From the NCBI GenBank assembly GCA_902558815.1, contig CACEFF010000001.1, positions 62,001 to 126,000 on the forward strand: a stretch of 64,000 nt of DNA, in the 5' to 3' direction. A program made the translations under genes and the position numbers. The notes under the pieces were generated by a model that saw only the letters and a list, made by a program, of their open reading frames with translations, had not been told where the DNA came from and searched no databases. Of the stretch, positions 29,749-39,972 are shown one piece after another. How positions within the stretch are numbered: position 1 is the first letter of the stretch; each line of letters begins with the position of its first letter. This stretch comes from an uncultured Pelagibacteraceae bacterium. GTDB lineage: Bacteria; Pseudomonadota; Alphaproteobacteria; Pelagibacterales; Pelagibacteraceae.

Positions 29749-30308
29749 TGAGAGTTATAAGTGGAATTTTTAAAGGAAAAAAAATTTTTCTTCCAAAAGA
29801 TGAAAATACGAGACCTTTAAGAGACTTGGTTAAAGAGTCTATTTTTAATTTGATACTTCACTCTAAAAAAATTAAACCAAATATTGATAGCTCTAGTATT
29901 CTCGATTTATTTTCAGGAACTGGATCTTTTGGGATTGAGTGTTTATCAAGGGGAGCTAATAAAATTGCATTTGTTGAAAACCACCAAAATGCTATTAAAG
30001 TCCTTAAAGAAAACTTAGAAAAGTTAAATTGTAAGGAAAAATACAAGATAATTGAAAATGATTGTTTTACATATTTATCTTTAAGGGAAAATTCTCAAGA
30101 AAAATTCGATATAATTTTTATAGATCCCCCATATAAAGAAAAAAAAATAAATATATTAATTGAAAATATATTAGAGAAAAAAATTTTACTTAAAAACGGC
30201 ATAATAATAATACACAGACACAAAAAAGATGACGTTATTATTACAAAAAAAATGAAAATTTTAGATACACGAGTGTATGGATTGTCAAAAATCGTCATTG
30301 GTAATTAA
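29748..30308 (+). CDS. rsmD: 16S rRNA (guanine-966-N2)-methyltransferase
   Basis: This methylates G966 of 16S rRNA. It has 186 residues from ATG 29748, which gives the family start MRVISGIFKGKKI. The SAM-binding motif is LDLFSGTGSFGIECLSRGA (about residues 49-67) and the catalytic motif IFIDPPYKEKKI. Its stop shares TTAA (30305-30308) with the convergent pgi. Confidence 0.94.
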   Translation: MRVISGIFKGKKIFLPKDENTRPLRDLVKESIFNLILHSKKIKPNIDSSSILDLFSGTGSFGIECLSRGANKIAFVENHQNAIKVLKENLEKLNCKEKYKIIENDCFTYLSLRENSQEKFDIIFIDPPYKEKKINILIENILEKKILLKNGIIIIHRHKKDDVIITKKMKILDTRVYGLSKIVIGN

Positions 30309-31471
30309 GAATTTACTAATATTTTTTTAGTATCTTTTTTAATTAACTCAACAGCCGGCTGATCATATGGATTAACATTCATTAGTTTGGCAAGAAGTAA
30401 AGTTTCTAATATAAAAAATGAAAATAGTTCTCCTAAAGCCTCTTCACTCTTTTTTTTTAAATAAAAGCTTCTAAAGGGAATTTTTTTCTTTCTAAAAACA
30501 TTTTCTGTAGCCTTAAACTGAGATTTTTTTATTTCATTTAAATCTTTACTTTTTAAATAACCATGACTTTTTAGAAGTATTTGATTATTAATTTTTATTG
30601 AGGTCTTGTCTTCTACAAAAAAAAGTGTGTAAAAATTATTATTAGGTCCATCAAGAAACAACTGCATTAAGCTATGATTATCCCTTGGCATATTAGATAC
30701 AATTGGTAAAATTCCTTTACCCTTTTTACCTAAACTCTCTGCCACTAACTGTTGATACCAATAAAATAAATTTGATGAACTATTATCATAATTTAAAATA
30801 ACTGAATTAAATTTTTTTTTTTTATTTAATTGGTGGATATTAAAAACATTTGAAATTAAGGAATTAATAAATTGTTTGTTATTTGCTAACTTATTAAATT
30901 GTCTAAATTTATTTACATTTAGACCCATCAATTCAGCAGGTATCATGCCAACCTCTGAAAAAACTGAGTATCTTCCTCCGATGAAATTATTGTGATGTAT
31001 TATTTCAGATTTAAGTTTTTTGGCTAAAGTGGTTAGATAATTTTTTTTATTTTCTGTTATAAATATATTTTTTTCACTTTTTTTTATCAAAATATTGCTT
31101 GTTGAAATAGTTTCCAAAGTATCTCCAGATTTTGAAATTATTAAGTTAAGGTTTTTTTTATTTATTCTTAAAGTATCTTTACTTATTTCTAAATTGTCGA
31201 AAAACAAAAAATTTTTTTTAATCTTGTGTTTTAAAAAATCATAAATTGTCTGAGCACCTAAACTTGAACCACCCATACCAAACAATCTAATTTGTGAATA
31301 TTTTTTAAACTTTAAAATTTTTTTTTTGTTGAATGAGTCTTTATAAGTTGTACTCATCGATCTCAGTATTTGATTATTTTCTTTTTTAATTTTTTTAAAA
31401 AGGTTAAAAATTTTTTTATTTGTTTGAAGATTTTTATAATTTTTAAATGAAATATTTTTAGTTAATTTCAT
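30305..31471 (-). CDS. pgi: Glucose-6-phosphate isomerase, short form
   Basis: This interconverts glucose-6-P and fructose-6-P. It has 388 residues, well below the roughly 550 of E. coli Pgi. SIS-type sugar binding is seen in FGMGGSSLGAQTIYDFL (about residues 64-80) and LIISKSGDTLETIS. The catalytic region VGMIPAELMGLNV, the His in MPRDNHSLMQLFLDG and the C-terminal lysine in NPYDQPAVELIK are present, so it should be active. It is the last gene of the minus-strand run from the HAD gene and overlaps the lipoprotein gene by 4 bases. Confidence 0.86.
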   Translation of the reverse strand: MKLTKNISFKNYKNLQTNKKIFNLFKKIKKENNQILRSMSTTYKDSFNKKKILKFKKYSQIRLFGMGGSSLGAQTIYDFLKHKIKKNFLFFDNLEISKDTLRINKKNLNLIISKSGDTLETISTSNILIKKSEKNIFITENKKNYLTTLAKKLKSEIIHHNNFIGGRYSVFSEVGMIPAELMGLNVNKFRQFNKLANNKQFINSLISNVFNIHQLNKKKKFNSVILNYDNSSSNLFYWYQQLVAESLGKKGKGILPIVSNMPRDNHSLMQLFLDGPNNNFYTLFFVEDKTSIKINNQILLKSHGYLKSKDLNEIKKSQFKATENVFRKKKIPFRSFYLKKKSEEALGELFSFFILETLLLAKLMNVNPYDQPAVELIKKDTKKILVNS

Positions 31472-31782
31472 TTATTTTTAATTTTTTCCATTAGCGATTT
31501 TTCAATTGATGATAATTCTCCGTCCTTTTTTACTTTTTTTTCAGAAAAATCTTCTTTATTCAAAGAAATTACGTTTGTAGAGGAGTTGCTATCTTTTTTT
31601 ATATTTTCAATATCTTCTGGAACTGGCAGATCTCCAAAGTCCGGGGGTAGAACTAATGGATTCTTTTTTTCAACCAAAAACTCATCAGAGTTATCTTTTT
31701 TTTTGAGAGTAAGAGCATCTTTGGTTGCTTGACATGCCCCAAGAAAACTAAAAATAAATATCAATAAAATTATCTTTTTCAT
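31468..31782 (-). CDS. Lipoprotein, DUF3035/BamF-like
   Basis: This is a 104-residue lipoprotein: signal peptide with lipobox FLGAC (Cys at residue 17), then the segment DEFLVEKKNPLVLPPDFGDLP (residues about 33-53 in part) that resembles the core of alphaproteobacterial DUF3035 proteins, one of which (BamF) is a BAM-complex subunit in Caulobacter. The rest is charged and probably unstructured. It overlaps lspA by 4 bases, so the signal peptidase that processes lipoproteins is coupled to a substrate. The family call is by eye. Confidence 0.65.
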   Translation of the reverse strand: MKKIILLIFIFSFLGACQATKDALTLKKKDNSDEFLVEKKNPLVLPPDFGDLPVPEDIENIKKDSNSSTNVISLNKEDFSEKKVKKDGELSSIEKSLMEKIKNK

Positions 31783-32264
31783 TTTTTTGTTTTAACTATC
31801 AGTTCCAAGTATATAAGTAAAATCACTCCTAATGTGATAAATATATCAGCAACATTAAATATGAACCAATGAAAATTATTTATATGAAAATCTATAAAAT
31901 CTGGGACAGATTTATATAATACCCTATCAAATATATTGCCTAAAGAGCCTCCAAAAATGATTAAAAATGCAATTTTTTCCATTCCGTTGGATCTAGATAC
32001 CATCCAAAGAATAATAGTAGTTATTATCAAAATTACTGCGGTTAGAAAATTATAATATAATTTCTGATCAAATGTTAAAAGTCCAAATGCAATACCTTCG
32101 TTCCAAATTAAATTTATATTCAAAAATTTAGATGTGAACAAACTTGGAGATAAATTTGATTCACTATTTAAAATAACATAAAATTTAGAAATCCTATCTA
32201 AAGAAAAAATTATAATTATTATAAAAAGATTAATAAAGAAACTTTTTTTTAGATAATCTGGCAT
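31779..32264 (-). CDS. lspA: Lipoprotein signal peptidase (signal peptidase II)
   Basis: This membrane aspartic protease cleaves prolipoproteins at the lipidated cysteine. It has 161 residues and four helices. Catalytic Asp motifs are GGSLGNIFDRVLYKSVPDF (about residues 105-123) and FNVADIFITLGV (about 136-147). It overlaps ileS by 16 bases and the lipoprotein gene by 4. The ribF-ileS-lspA order is common in proteobacteria. Confidence 0.95.
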   Translation of the reverse strand: MPDYLKKSFFINLFIIIIIFSLDRISKFYVILNSESNLSPSLFTSKFLNINLIWNEGIAFGLLTFDQKLYYNFLTAVILIITTIILWMVSRSNGMEKIAFLIIFGGSLGNIFDRVLYKSVPDFIDFHINNFHWFIFNVADIFITLGVILLIYLELIVKTKK

Positions 32265-34981
32265 TTAGGATGTCTCTCACAGGGATCAATTCTTATTTTC
32301 CAACAAACTTTACATTTTTTGCCAGATGCTTTTTGAGTTGAAACTATTATATCAGACTGATCATCAAAACTAATTTCGGCTTTGGAAGTTATGCATAATT
32401 CTGATAAATCTATATCTTTAACAATCTGTTTAAATTTATTGTTAAACTTAACATTGAGTTCTGCTTCTAAACTTGATCCTATCTCTTTACTTGCTCTTTT
32501 TTCCTCTATGCTAATATTGCAAATATCTCTAATCTTAATTAATTCAGACCATTTTTTCGAAAGATTTTGATTTTCAAATTTTTTTGGAAAATCTATAAAA
32601 TTTTCTAAATGAATACTTTTATTTTTTTTTGATACTAACTGATAAATTTCCTCGGTAGTAAATGAAAGTATTGGGGCAAACCATTTTAACAAAGAATTTA
32701 ATAATATATTTAAAACAGTAATGCAAGATTGTCTTTTATCAGAGTTAACAGGATCACAATATAAAGTGTCTTTTCTTATATCAAAATAAAACGCAGATAA
32801 GTCTACAGTGCAAAAATTTAATAATTCCTTATAAAGATTATGAAAATCATAATTTTTAAAATAATTATTAAATTTATTATTTAAACAAAATATTTTATGA
32901 AGCATAAATTGTTCAAGTTCAGGTAAATTTTCTATGTCTAACTTTTCAAGACTTTTATCCTCAAATTTATCATTTAGATTTCCTAACAAATATCTAAAGG
33001 TATTTCTTATTTTACGATAAGATTCTGAGTGTTGATCTAATATTGAGTAGTCTATTCTTAAATCCTCTGCGTAATTAGAGGAAGCTACCCAAATCCTTAA
33101 AATATCAGCACCATATTTTTTTAAAATATCTTCTGGAGCTATTACATTTCCCAAAGATTTTGACATCTTAAGACCTTTACCATCAACTACAAAACCATGA
33201 GATAATATTGATTCAAATGGAGCTTTGCCTCTTGTTCCACATGACTCCAACAAAGATGAATGAAACCAACCTCTGTGTTGATCAGAACCTTCTAAATACA
33301 TTGAGGCTGGCCACTTAAGATCTTCTCTTTTTTCCAACACAAACGAGTGGGTAGATCCACTATCAAACCATACCTCCACGATATCACTAAGTTTATCAAA
33401 ATCTTCTGCTTTATGTTTTTTTCCTAAAAACTTCTGAGGATCATCTGAAAACCAGCAATCTGATCCCTCTTTTTCATAAATTTTTGCAATATTTTCAAAT
33501 AATTCATCTTCTACTAAAATCTCCTTAGTTTTTTTATTTACAAAAATTGGTAAAGGAACTCCCCATACTCTTTGACGAGAGACACACCAATCAGGTCTGG
33601 TTTCGATCATTGATTTTAACCTCTCTTTTCCTTTACTTGGATAAAAAGTTGTTTCATTGATCGCTTTCAAAGCTTTATCTCTAAGTTTATGACTTTCCAT
33701 AGAAATAAACCATTGTGGAGTTGCTCTATGAACTAAAGGTGCTTTAGATCTCCAGGAGTGTGGGTATGAATGAACTAATTCACCATTTTTTAATAGTTTT
33801 TTTTGTTCTTTTAGTTTTTCTATTATAATTGGATTTGCCTTAAAAATATGTATTCCTTCAAATAAGTCTACATTTTTAGTATATTTTCCATCTCCATCAA
33901 CTGTTTCGATTGCTTTAATCCCATTATTTAAACAAAGATTAAAATCATCTGGTCCATGACTTGGTGCACAGTGAACAATGCCTGTGCCCTGCTCTATTGT
34001 TACAAAACGTGCCTCAAGCATTGGTATATCATAATCATAACCCAAATTTAAAAAAGGGTGATTGCAAATAGTATCTTTTAAATCTTTACCTTTAAATTTT
34101 TTTAATTTTTTATATTCTTTAAAATCACAATCTTTAATCGTTGTTTCTAACAAAGCTTCTGCTAAAACAATTTTTTTATTTTTAAAATCACCATCATCAT
34201 TGATTTCAATTAATAGGTAATCTAAACTTTCATTGTAAGCTAAAGCTTTATTTGCTGGGATTGTCCAGGGGGTTGTGGTCCAAATAATTATACTGCTATT
34301 ATTATCAAGTTCTTTGATATTTGAAGATTTGACAGGAAAAGAAACATAAATCGTATCAGATTTATGATCTTGATATTCCACCTCTGCATCCGCTAAAGCT
34401 GTTTTTTCTACAGTAGACCATAGAACAGGTTTAAATCCTCTATAAAGACTTCCTTCCTTCAAGAATTTACCAAGCTCTCTTACGATTTGAGCTTCAGCAT
34501 CGTAACTCATAGTTGAGTAATAATTTTCCCAATCTCCTACTACGCCTAGCCTTTTAAATTGTTGTTTATGAATTTCTATCCATTTCTCTGCAAAAGCTCT
34601 ACATTCTTTTCTAAATTCAATAATTGGAACTTCATTTTTATTTTTTTTATTTTTTTTGTATTGCTCTTCTATTTTCCATTCAATTGGTAGACCATGACAA
34701 TCCCAACCAGGGACATAAACGGAATCTTTACCATCCATTTGATGAAATTTTACAATTATATCTTTTAAAATTTTATTTAATGCAGTTCCCATGTGAATAT
34801 TTCCATTTGCATATGGAGGACCATCATGAAGTACAAATTTTTCTTTGCCTTTTTTAGAATTTCTTAACTCTTTATAAAGATCAATTTTTTTCCACAATTC
34901 TAATATTTCTGGCTCCCTTATTGGTAAATTAGCTTTCATAGAAAAAGCTGTTTTAGGCAAATTTATTTGTTCTTTACTCAT
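32249..34981 (-). CDS. ileS: Isoleucine-tRNA ligase
   Basis: This charges tRNA-Ile. It has 910 residues, class Ia. The HIGH motif appears as PPYANGNIHMGTALNK (about residues 55-70), the editing domain contains IIWTTTPWTIPANKA and GTGIVHCAPSHGPDD, and KMSKS is in GKGLKMSKSLGNVI. The C-terminal zinc finger is visible as KKCKVCWKI plus PCERHPKC, so it belongs to the zinc-bearing bacterial group. It overlaps ribF by 4 bases and lspA by 16 bases. Confidence 0.97.
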   Translation of the reverse strand: MSKEQINLPKTAFSMKANLPIREPEILELWKKIDLYKELRNSKKGKEKFVLHDGPPYANGNIHMGTALNKILKDIIVKFHQMDGKDSVYVPGWDCHGLPIEWKIEEQYKKNKKNKNEVPIIEFRKECRAFAEKWIEIHKQQFKRLGVVGDWENYYSTMSYDAEAQIVRELGKFLKEGSLYRGFKPVLWSTVEKTALADAEVEYQDHKSDTIYVSFPVKSSNIKELDNNSSIIIWTTTPWTIPANKALAYNESLDYLLIEINDDGDFKNKKIVLAEALLETTIKDCDFKEYKKLKKFKGKDLKDTICNHPFLNLGYDYDIPMLEARFVTIEQGTGIVHCAPSHGPDDFNLCLNNGIKAIETVDGDGKYTKNVDLFEGIHIFKANPIIIEKLKEQKKLLKNGELVHSYPHSWRSKAPLVHRATPQWFISMESHKLRDKALKAINETTFYPSKGKERLKSMIETRPDWCVSRQRVWGVPLPIFVNKKTKEILVEDELFENIAKIYEKEGSDCWFSDDPQKFLGKKHKAEDFDKLSDIVEVWFDSGSTHSFVLEKREDLKWPASMYLEGSDQHRGWFHSSLLESCGTRGKAPFESILSHGFVVDGKGLKMSKSLGNVIAPEDILKKYGADILRIWVASSNYAEDLRIDYSILDQHSESYRKIRNTFRYLLGNLNDKFEDKSLEKLDIENLPELEQFMLHKIFCLNNKFNNYFKNYDFHNLYKELLNFCTVDLSAFYFDIRKDTLYCDPVNSDKRQSCITVLNILLNSLLKWFAPILSFTTEEIYQLVSKKNKSIHLENFIDFPKKFENQNLSKKWSELIKIRDICNISIEEKRASKEIGSSLEAELNVKFNNKFKQIVKDIDLSELCITSKAEISFDDQSDIIVSTQKASGKKCKVCWKIRIDPCERHPKCQII

Positions 34982-35910
34982 TTTGTTTTTCTCGCAACTG
35001 ATAAGTCAGTTTTAATTTGTTTTTTTAGTTGATCCATATTTTTGAATTTTTTTTCTTTTCTAATAAATTTTAAAAATTCAACTGATAAATCTTTATCATA
35101 TAGATTTCCAGAGAAGTTAAATAAATGAACCTCTAATAATATTTTTTTTCCGTTGAATGTAGGTCGATATCCTAAATTTGCTATACCTCTTATAATTTTT
35201 GAGCTATTTTTCATTTTAACTCTTACAGAATAAACACCTGGGCATGCTAACACATAATCCTTGATATCAATATTTGCTGTTGGGAAACCAATTTTTTTTC
35301 CTAATTGTTTTCCTCTTTGAACTTTGCCCTCTATAGACCATTTTCTATTTAAAAGTTTATTTGCATCACTTAATTTACCTTTTTGTAAATAATTTCTAAT
35401 TAAAGATGAAGAAATTATTTTTTTATTTTTAATTAATGGTTTCGGTTTAATTATTCTATAATTATATTTTTTTTCATATTTGATTAATTGCTTAACATCA
35501 CCTTCCCTTTTATTACCAAACCTAAAATTATTGCTAACAAAAATAAATCTTGCTCCTAATTTTTTTTTTAATATTCTTTCAATAAAATTAACTGATTTTA
35601 TTTTTGAAAACTTTTTATCAAACTTTTTTAAAATAATAAAATCAACCTTTAATTTATTTAAAAGATCAATTTTTTGTTTTCGATTAGATATTCTAAAATT
35701 CTTTATATTTTTATTAAAATACATTTTTGGCATCGGTTCAAATGTCAGAACACCAATATTTATAGAATACTTTTTTTTAAAATCCTCAGCTAGATTAAAT
35801 AGTTTTTGATGACCCATGTGAAGTCCATCAAAATTTCCAATTAAAATTATTGAACGTTTGTGCTTAGATTTTATATTCAAACTATTATATAAATTTATTG
35901 ATTTTACCAT
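34978..35910 (-). CDS. ribF: Bifunctional riboflavin kinase / FAD synthetase
   Basis: This makes FMN and then FAD from riboflavin. It has 310 residues: an N-terminal nucleotidyltransferase domain with IGNFDGLHMGHQKLF (about residues 24-38), VSNNFRFGNKREGD and ISSSLIRNYL; and a C-terminal kinase domain with GKVQRGKQLGKKIGFPTANI (about 195-214) and EVHLFNF. The start codon is the ATG at 35910; it overlaps the upstream HAD gene by 7 bases. Confidence 0.95.
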   Translation of the reverse strand: MVKSINLYNSLNIKSKHKRSIILIGNFDGLHMGHQKLFNLAEDFKKKYSINIGVLTFEPMPKMYFNKNIKNFRISNRKQKIDLLNKLKVDFIILKKFDKKFSKIKSVNFIERILKKKLGARFIFVSNNFRFGNKREGDVKQLIKYEKKYNYRIIKPKPLIKNKKIISSSLIRNYLQKGKLSDANKLLNRKWSIEGKVQRGKQLGKKIGFPTANIDIKDYVLACPGVYSVRVKMKNSSKIIRGIANLGYRPTFNGKKILLEVHLFNFSGNLYDKDLSVEFLKFIRKEKKFKNMDQLKKQIKTDLSVARKTK

Positions 35911-36722
35911 TTTAGTTCTGATTGGATATAATTGCAGATTGCTTCATAAGATTTGGATGTTTTTTCAATTCCATTTTTTTTAATTTCTTTTTTATGAATA
36001 CCATTAGAAATTATTAAAGAGTCAAAATTCAAAAGATTTGCTCCTTTGATATCAGTATTTAGATTATCGCCAATTGATAATGTTTTTTTATTATTATTAT
36101 CAATAGATTGATTATAAACTTCTGGATAAGGTTTACCAAAATAAATAACCTCACCACCCATCTTTTCAAAAACCATTGCAACCGATCCAGCACACAATTC
36201 TCTCTCACTTCCTCTATCAACAATTAAATCAGGGTTTGTACAAATCATTTTTTTTTCTAAGTTTTTCTCAAATAAATCTTTGTAATATTTTAAATCTTTA
36301 TCATGATCATCAAATAAACCTGTACATAAAATATAATCACTTTTTTCTATGCTTTCTAATTTTTTTTTTTCAAAATCTTTAAATAAATCAAAATCTCTAG
36401 GGGGACCAATATGAAAAAAAGGTCTGTCTATTAAATTTTTTTTTAAATAATTTAATGCTGCTTCTCCAGAAGTAAAAACATGATCTCTAATTTCTTTTTT
36501 TATACCTAATTTTTCTAAAAAAGTTTTTACTGCGTGATTGGGTCTTGGTGCATTAGTTAACAGGATATAATCTTTTCTTTTTTTAGTAATCTCATTTAAG
36601 ACTTTTATAGCTTCTTGATGAACTGAAACTCCATCATGGACTACTCCCCATAAATCTACATAAAATAACTGATAATCATCTACGATAGAGCTAAGTCCTT
36701 CTTTGTCTAAATTTTTAGTCAT
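35904..36722 (-). CDS. HAD-IIA family hydrolase (TIGR01459-like)
   Basis: This is a phosphatase-like protein of 272 residues from ATG 36722 (a TTG one codon upstream is also open). Motif I is FYVDLWGVVHDGV (about residues 19-31), where the family has DxWGV(L/V)xDG; motif II reads LLTNAPRP; motif IV is SIGDNLNTDIKGANLL. Alphaproteobacteria carry this type next to ribF. The substrate is unknown. The gene is divergent from groES with 123 bases between them, holding the heat-shock promoter. Confidence 0.83.
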   Translation of the reverse strand: MTKNLDKEGLSSIVDDYQLFYVDLWGVVHDGVSVHQEAIKVLNEITKKRKDYILLTNAPRPNHAVKTFLEKLGIKKEIRDHVFTSGEAALNYLKKNLIDRPFFHIGPPRDFDLFKDFEKKKLESIEKSDYILCTGLFDDHDKDLKYYKDLFEKNLEKKMICTNPDLIVDRGSERELCAGSVAMVFEKMGGEVIYFGKPYPEVYNQSIDNNNKKTLSIGDNLNTDIKGANLLNFDSLIISNGIHKKEIKKNGIEKTSKSYEAICNYIQSELKW

Positions 36723-36791
36723 CAAAATTATCTATAACCCATAAAATCCTCAAATTCCTTTATTTTTTACCCAACTTATTTTGAAGTATAT

Positions 36792-36819
36792 CTTGAAATA
36801 GTAGGCTCAATCTCTATAT
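36792..36819 (+). promoter_or_regulatory. RpoH (sigma-32)-type promoter for groESL
   Basis: The sequence has CTTGAAA at 36792-36798 and CTATAT at 36814-36819, i.e. CTTG-N18-CTATAT. The alphaproteobacterial RpoH consensus is roughly CTTG-N17/18-CCATAT, so this matches at nine of ten fixed positions. It lies 27 bases before the groES ATG. I see no CIRCE repeat (TTAGCACTC-N9-GAGTGCTAA) in the 123-base gap, so HrcA control is not indicated. Confidence 0.65.
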
Positions 36820-36845
36820 GAAGTCCATATTATAAAGGAGAATTT

Positions 36846-37136
36846 ATGAAATTTAGACCGTTACATGATCGAGTTTTAATAGAAGTTTTAGACAGTAGCG
36901 AAAAAACTGCTGGTGGAATAATAATCCCTGATACAGCTCAAGAAAAACCACAGGAAGGCAAAGTAGTGGCTATTGGAGGTGGTGCAAAAACTGAAGATGG
37001 AAAAACAATTCCAATGGATGTTAAAGTTGGTGACAAAGTTCTTTTTGGCAAATGGTCAGGAACTGAAGTTAAAATTGACGGTAAAGAATACAGTATAATG
37101 AAAGAGTCTGACATTATGGGGATTTCAAGCAAATAA
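36846..37136 (+). CDS. groES: Co-chaperonin GroES
   Basis: This is the lid of the GroEL chaperonin. It has 96 residues with [14 protein letters not shown] at the N-terminus, the mobile loop [19 protein letters not shown] (about residues 18-36) that contacts GroEL, and [15 protein letters not shown]. The Shine-Dalgarno is strong (aaaggag, 36834-36840). It is the first gene of the groESL operon, under an RpoH-like promoter. Confidence 0.98.
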   Translation: MKFRPLHDRVLIEVLDSSEKTAGGIIIPDTAQEKPQEGKVVAIGGGAKTEDGKTIPMDVKVGDKVLFGKWSGTEVKIDGKEYSIMKESDIMGISSK

Positions 37137-37146
37137 CTTAATTTAA

Positions 37147-38820
<1,674 letters not shown>

Positions 38821-38849
38821 CCCCCTAATCCTAATATTTAATTTTTATA

Positions 38850-38884
38850 AAAACGCCAAAAATCCAATTTTTGGCGTTTTTTTT
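38850..38884. terminator. Bidirectional rho-independent terminator after groEL
   Basis: A perfect 14-base-pair stem (arms 38850-38863 and 38867-38880, core CGCCAAAAAT/ATTTTTGGCG) with a 3-base loop CCA is followed by an eight-T run (38877-38884). On the minus strand the stem is followed by a T run too, so it can also end the convergent methyltransferase transcript. It is the strongest intrinsic terminator I find in the window. Confidence 0.92.
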
Positions 38885-38904
38885 ATTAATTGAAATTAAA
38901 TAAA

Positions 38905-39624
38905 CTATTTTATTTTAATAACACTTTGCATTTTATTAATACAAAATGCTTTATACTCAAATTCATCCTCATTAAACACTTCTTTTAAAGCTTTATATTC
39001 TCCTTGTTCCCAGCCGATATAATTATACAATTCGTCAAAAATTATAATGGCATTTTTTACAAGATGAGGTTTTAATTTTTCTAAAGTAAACTTTGTTGGA
39101 CTATAAGTGTCCATGTCTAAATGAACAAAATTAACCTTAGGATTATGTTTTTTTAAAAAATCATCTAATGTATCTTCTACCCAACCTATAGTAGGCTCAA
39201 CATTTGAATTAAGATTAGGAATTTGTTTATTCAAATTAAATGTACCCTTTGGAACTCCTCTTCCATGTCCAATCCAATCTTCTTTTAACCCTTCAAAACT
39301 ATCAAAAACATAAAATTTATTTACATACTTTGAAAAAAAATTTGCACTTTCGCCTTTAAAAACTCCAAACTCTAGATAATAATATTCTAAATTTTTATCA
39401 TTCAGTAATGAATTTTTTATAGCATACTCTCTAGTTTTCCATGTATCATCAAAGATTACACTCTTTTTAAAATCTTCTTTAAAATGTTGAAATGTTTCCT
39501 CAATTAAGTTGTCATTTAATTTTTTTTCTAATTTATTTTTTGACTCAACCCTAAATTCTACAGGGATCATCCAGTAAACAATTCTTGATATTTTAATTAA
39601 AATAGATTTGAAAAATTGACTCAT
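38905..39624 (-). CDS. TylF/MacO-like class I SAM-dependent methyltransferase
   Basis: This is a methyltransferase of unknown substrate, 239 residues. The SAM-binding motif is YLEFGVFKGESANFFSKYV (about residues 83-101), followed by FYVFDSFEGLKEDW and the metal-binding VHLDMDTYSPTKF and IIFDELYNYIGWEQGE motifs of the TylF family, whose members O-methylate sugars. It stands alone between groEL and typA, and an 8-base inverted repeat (39624-39650) sits right at its start. A role in cell-surface glycan methylation is only a guess. Confidence 0.75.
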   Translation of the reverse strand: MSQFFKSILIKISRIVYWMIPVEFRVESKNKLEKKLNDNLIEETFQHFKEDFKKSVIFDDTWKTREYAIKNSLLNDKNLEYYYLEFGVFKGESANFFSKYVNKFYVFDSFEGLKEDWIGHGRGVPKGTFNLNKQIPNLNSNVEPTIGWVEDTLDDFLKKHNPKVNFVHLDMDTYSPTKFTLEKLKPHLVKNAIIIFDELYNYIGWEQGEYKALKEVFNEDEFEYKAFCINKMQSVIKIK

Positions 39625-39972
39625 AGAATAATCAAATTAACTTTATTCTACTACTGCTCATAACACAATGAAATAATATTCTTCAGACTATAAAAAAATT
39701 GTTAAACGATTTCATATAAAATTTTTTAAATCATCTTATAATTGCCTTTTTTTAATGTTTAATAAGATTATGTCAAAACGATATAGCGGTAAATCCTTTA
39801 AAGATTCAAGTGTAAACAAAAAACCAAAATTAAGTTTAAAAGAAAAAAGAAAACTTAAGAGAGAAAAAACAAAAAAAACAAATTAAAACCATATTTTTCA
39901 GCAAATTTTAATATTTATTGAGCTTTTTTAAAGTTTTCAAAAAAAAAATTTAATGTATAAGAGCCACAAATT
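39625..39972. other. 348-base gap between methyltransferase and typA
   Basis: This is the largest space in the window without an annotated long gene. It holds an AT-rich divergent promoter region (39625-39760; a TATAAT at 39737-39742 is a possible -10 box but has no good -35), an 8-base inverted repeat TAGAATAA/TTATTCTA (39624-39631 and 39643-39650), and a 38-codon basic ORF at 39770-39886. The last 86 bases before typA are AT-rich with no recognisable element. I see no tRNA or riboswitch. Confidence 0.6.
39770..39886 (+). CDS. Small basic protein, 38 residues, unknown function
   Basis: From ATG 39770 to TAA 39886 the frame reads MSKRYSGKSFKDSSVNKKPK and then LSLKEKRKLKREKTKKTN. An in-frame ATG at 39755 would add five residues (MFNKI). 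About half the residues are Lys or Arg, no hydrophobic segment is present, and the C-terminal half should be a basic helix. It looks like a small nucleic-acid-binding or ribosome-associated protein, but composition alone in an A-rich genome is weak evidence. It lies in the same orientation as typA, 86 bases upstream. I do not recognise the family. Confidence 0.5.
   Translation: MSKRYSGKSFKDSSVNKKPKLSLKEKRKLKREKTKKTN

Noticed and set aside
36723-36845. CIRCE/HrcA operator upstream of groES
   Set aside because: I looked for TTAGCACTC-N9-GAGTGCTAA and found no such repeat in the gap.
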